Shown: in pieces, positions 5,317 through 6,261 of the stretch
Numbering within the stretch: the stretch's first letter is position 1
How the letters are laid out: each line of letters begins with the position of its first letter
Assembly: GCA_003131665.1 (NCBI GenBank)
Contig: PKWA01000065.1
Span: 4,829 to 11,089 of the forward strand
Reading direction: 5' to 3'
From: Acidimicrobiaceae bacterium
Lineage (GTDB): Bacteria; Actinomycetota; Acidimicrobiia; Acidimicrobiales; RAAP-2
Length of the DNA: 6,261 bases
Notes under the pieces: model-generated
The model's database searches: none
What the model was told of the DNA's origin: nothing
The model's input: only the letters and a program-made list of their open reading frames with translations
Made by a program: the position numbers and the translations under genes

Positions 5317-6261
5317 ATGGCCCGAGCGCTCGTCATCGTTGAGTCCATCGCGAAAGCGACCCGCATTCAAAGCATGCTTGGCCCGGACTACATCGTCAAG
5401 CCTTCTATCGGGCACATTCGCGACTTGCCCCAAAGTGCCGCCGACATACCCGCCTCGGTCAAGGGCGAAAAGTGGGCGCGACTGGGTATCAACGTCAACG
5501 ATCACTTCAAACCGGTCTACGTCGTCTCGAACGATCGGAAGAAGATTGTCGCGGAATTGAAGGCGGCTTTGAAGGAGGTCGACGAGCTCTACCTCGCCAC
5601 CGACGAAGACCGCGAGGGCGAAGCCATCGCTTGGCACCTTCAAGAGGTGTTGAACCCCAAGGTTCCCGTCAAACGCATGGTCTTTCACGAGATCACGCCG
5701 GCCGCGATCGCTAAGGCGGTCAGCGAGACGCGCGAACTCGACCTGCGACTGGTCGACGCCCAGGAAGGTCGTCGATTCCTCGATCGGCTCGTCGGCTACG
5801 AAGTCTCGCCCGTCTTGTGGCGCGCGGTCGACAAGGCCCGCTCGGCCGGGCGGGTCCAGTCAGTCGCCATTCGACTGGTCTGCGAACGTGAGCGCGAACG
5901 CATGGCCTTCACGTCGGCGACGTGGTTCGACGTCACCGCGACGTTGCGGGCCAAAACCGCCGCGTTCGAAGCAACTCTGGAGACCGTGAACGGCGCGTCG
6001 CTGGCGACCGGCAAGAATTTTGACGCGTCGGGAGCGCTCGACGCCAAGGCGAGCGTGCAGATACTGAGCGAAGCGGCCGCCACCGCCGTCGCCACCGGTC
6101 TGCTGGGTGCGGACGTCACGATCGTGTCGATTGCCTCGACGCCGCGCACGCAGAGGCCCCAGCCGCCGTTCATGACGTCGTCGCTGCAAATCGAAGCGAG
6201 CCGCAAGCTGCGCTTCGACCCCGAGCGCACCATGCGCGCGGCCCAGCGCCTCTACGAGCAG
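5317..6261 (+). CDS. topA: DNA topoisomerase I (type IA), N-terminal part
   Basis: The first 315 codons of topA; the gene runs off the right edge. The enzyme relaxes negatively supercoiled DNA by cutting one strand through a 5'-phosphotyrosine. The TOPRIM domain (1-125) has the catalytic E9 in LVIVES and the metal-binding D96-x-D98-x-E100 of ATDEDREGE. The central domain has GHIRDLP (32-38), EITPAAI (125-131), DRLVGYEVSPVLW (156-168), SAGRVQSVAIRLV (176-188) and PFMTSSLQIEASRKL (284-298). The active-site tyrosine (GYITYMRTDS-type motif) is expected just beyond RLYEQ at the window end. ATG 5317 is chosen because MARALVIVES matches the family start and a ribosome site precedes it. Position 11, normally proline in VESPAKA, is isoleucine here. 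The 169-bp gap upstream suggests its own promoter rather than co-transcription with the permease. Confidence 0.97.
   Translation, partial: MARALVIVESIAKATRIQSMLGPDYIVKPSIGHIRDLPQSAADIPASVKGEKWARLGINVNDHFKPVYVVSNDRKKIVAELKAALKEVDELYLATDEDREGEAIAWHLQEVLNPKVPVKRMVFHEITPAAIAKAVSETRELDLRLVDAQEGRRFLDRLVGYEVSPVLWRAVDKARSAGRVQSVAIRLVCERERERMAFTSATWFDVTATLRAKTAAFEATLETVNGASLATGKNFDASGALDAKASVQILSEAAATAVATGLLGADVTIVSIASTPRTQRPQPPFMTSSLQIEASRKLRFDPERTMRAAQRLYEQ

Noticed and set aside
5101..5688. Minus-strand open frame of 195 codons across the topA start
   Set aside because: It covers the conserved TOPRIM domain in antisense and has no motif of its own.
1..6261. CRISPR array, tRNA/rRNA genes, insertion sequences or phage genes
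   Set aside because: No regularly spaced repeats, cloverleaf sequences, transposase motifs or terminal repeats were seen; almost all of the window is coding and housekeeping in character.

Overview
The window is high-GC DNA (about 60% by eye) from an actinobacterium. The evidence is the gene content and order. A KimA/APC-type permease is divergent from two consecutive single-domain TrkA (RCK) genes, as in the Mycobacterium tuberculosis Rv2690c / ceoB-ceoC (Rv2691-Rv2692) locus, recalled from memory. GTG starts are frequent and at least two genes look leaderless. The absence of the DUF3159 gene and the style of the sigma factor and TopA would suit a deep branch such as Acidimicrobiia, but that is inference only.

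Layout. 1-531 (+): the C-terminal half of a sigma-70 family factor of RpoD/SigA type (regions 2.4 to 4.2), entering from the left edge. 528-1295 (-): a HAD-IB phosphatase with a C-terminal membrane anchor, convergent with the sigma gene and overlapping its stop by 4 bp. 1338-2006 (-) and 2003-2656 (-): two TrkA-type RCK proteins joined by a GTGA stop/start overlap. 2757-5147 (+): a large permease, divergent from the trkA pair across a 100-bp promoter region. 5148-5316: a 169-bp gap with inverted repeats. 5317-6261 (+): the N-terminal 315 codons of topA, cut by the right edge just before the expected active-site tyrosine.

How the genes may work together. The central block (1338-5147) looks like a potassium-handling module. 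The permease has the KimA-type D-x6-Y signature in its first membrane segment and a USP-like cytosolic domain. The two RCK proteins are the kind of nucleotide-sensing subunits that gate K+ transporters. No TrkH/KtrB pore is in the window, so pairing the RCK proteins with the permease is a hypothesis.

The most unusual feature is that the permease does not end after the USP-like domain. It continues in frame through a linker into an OB-fold domain of the kind encoded by a separate small gene in the same neighbourhood of other actinobacteria (Rv2694c-like). This puts a putative nucleic-acid- or ligand-binding module on a membrane transporter. The flanking genes (sigma factor, HAD phosphatase, topA) are ordinary housekeeping-type genes. 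I see no mobile elements, CRISPR arrays, tRNA or rRNA genes.
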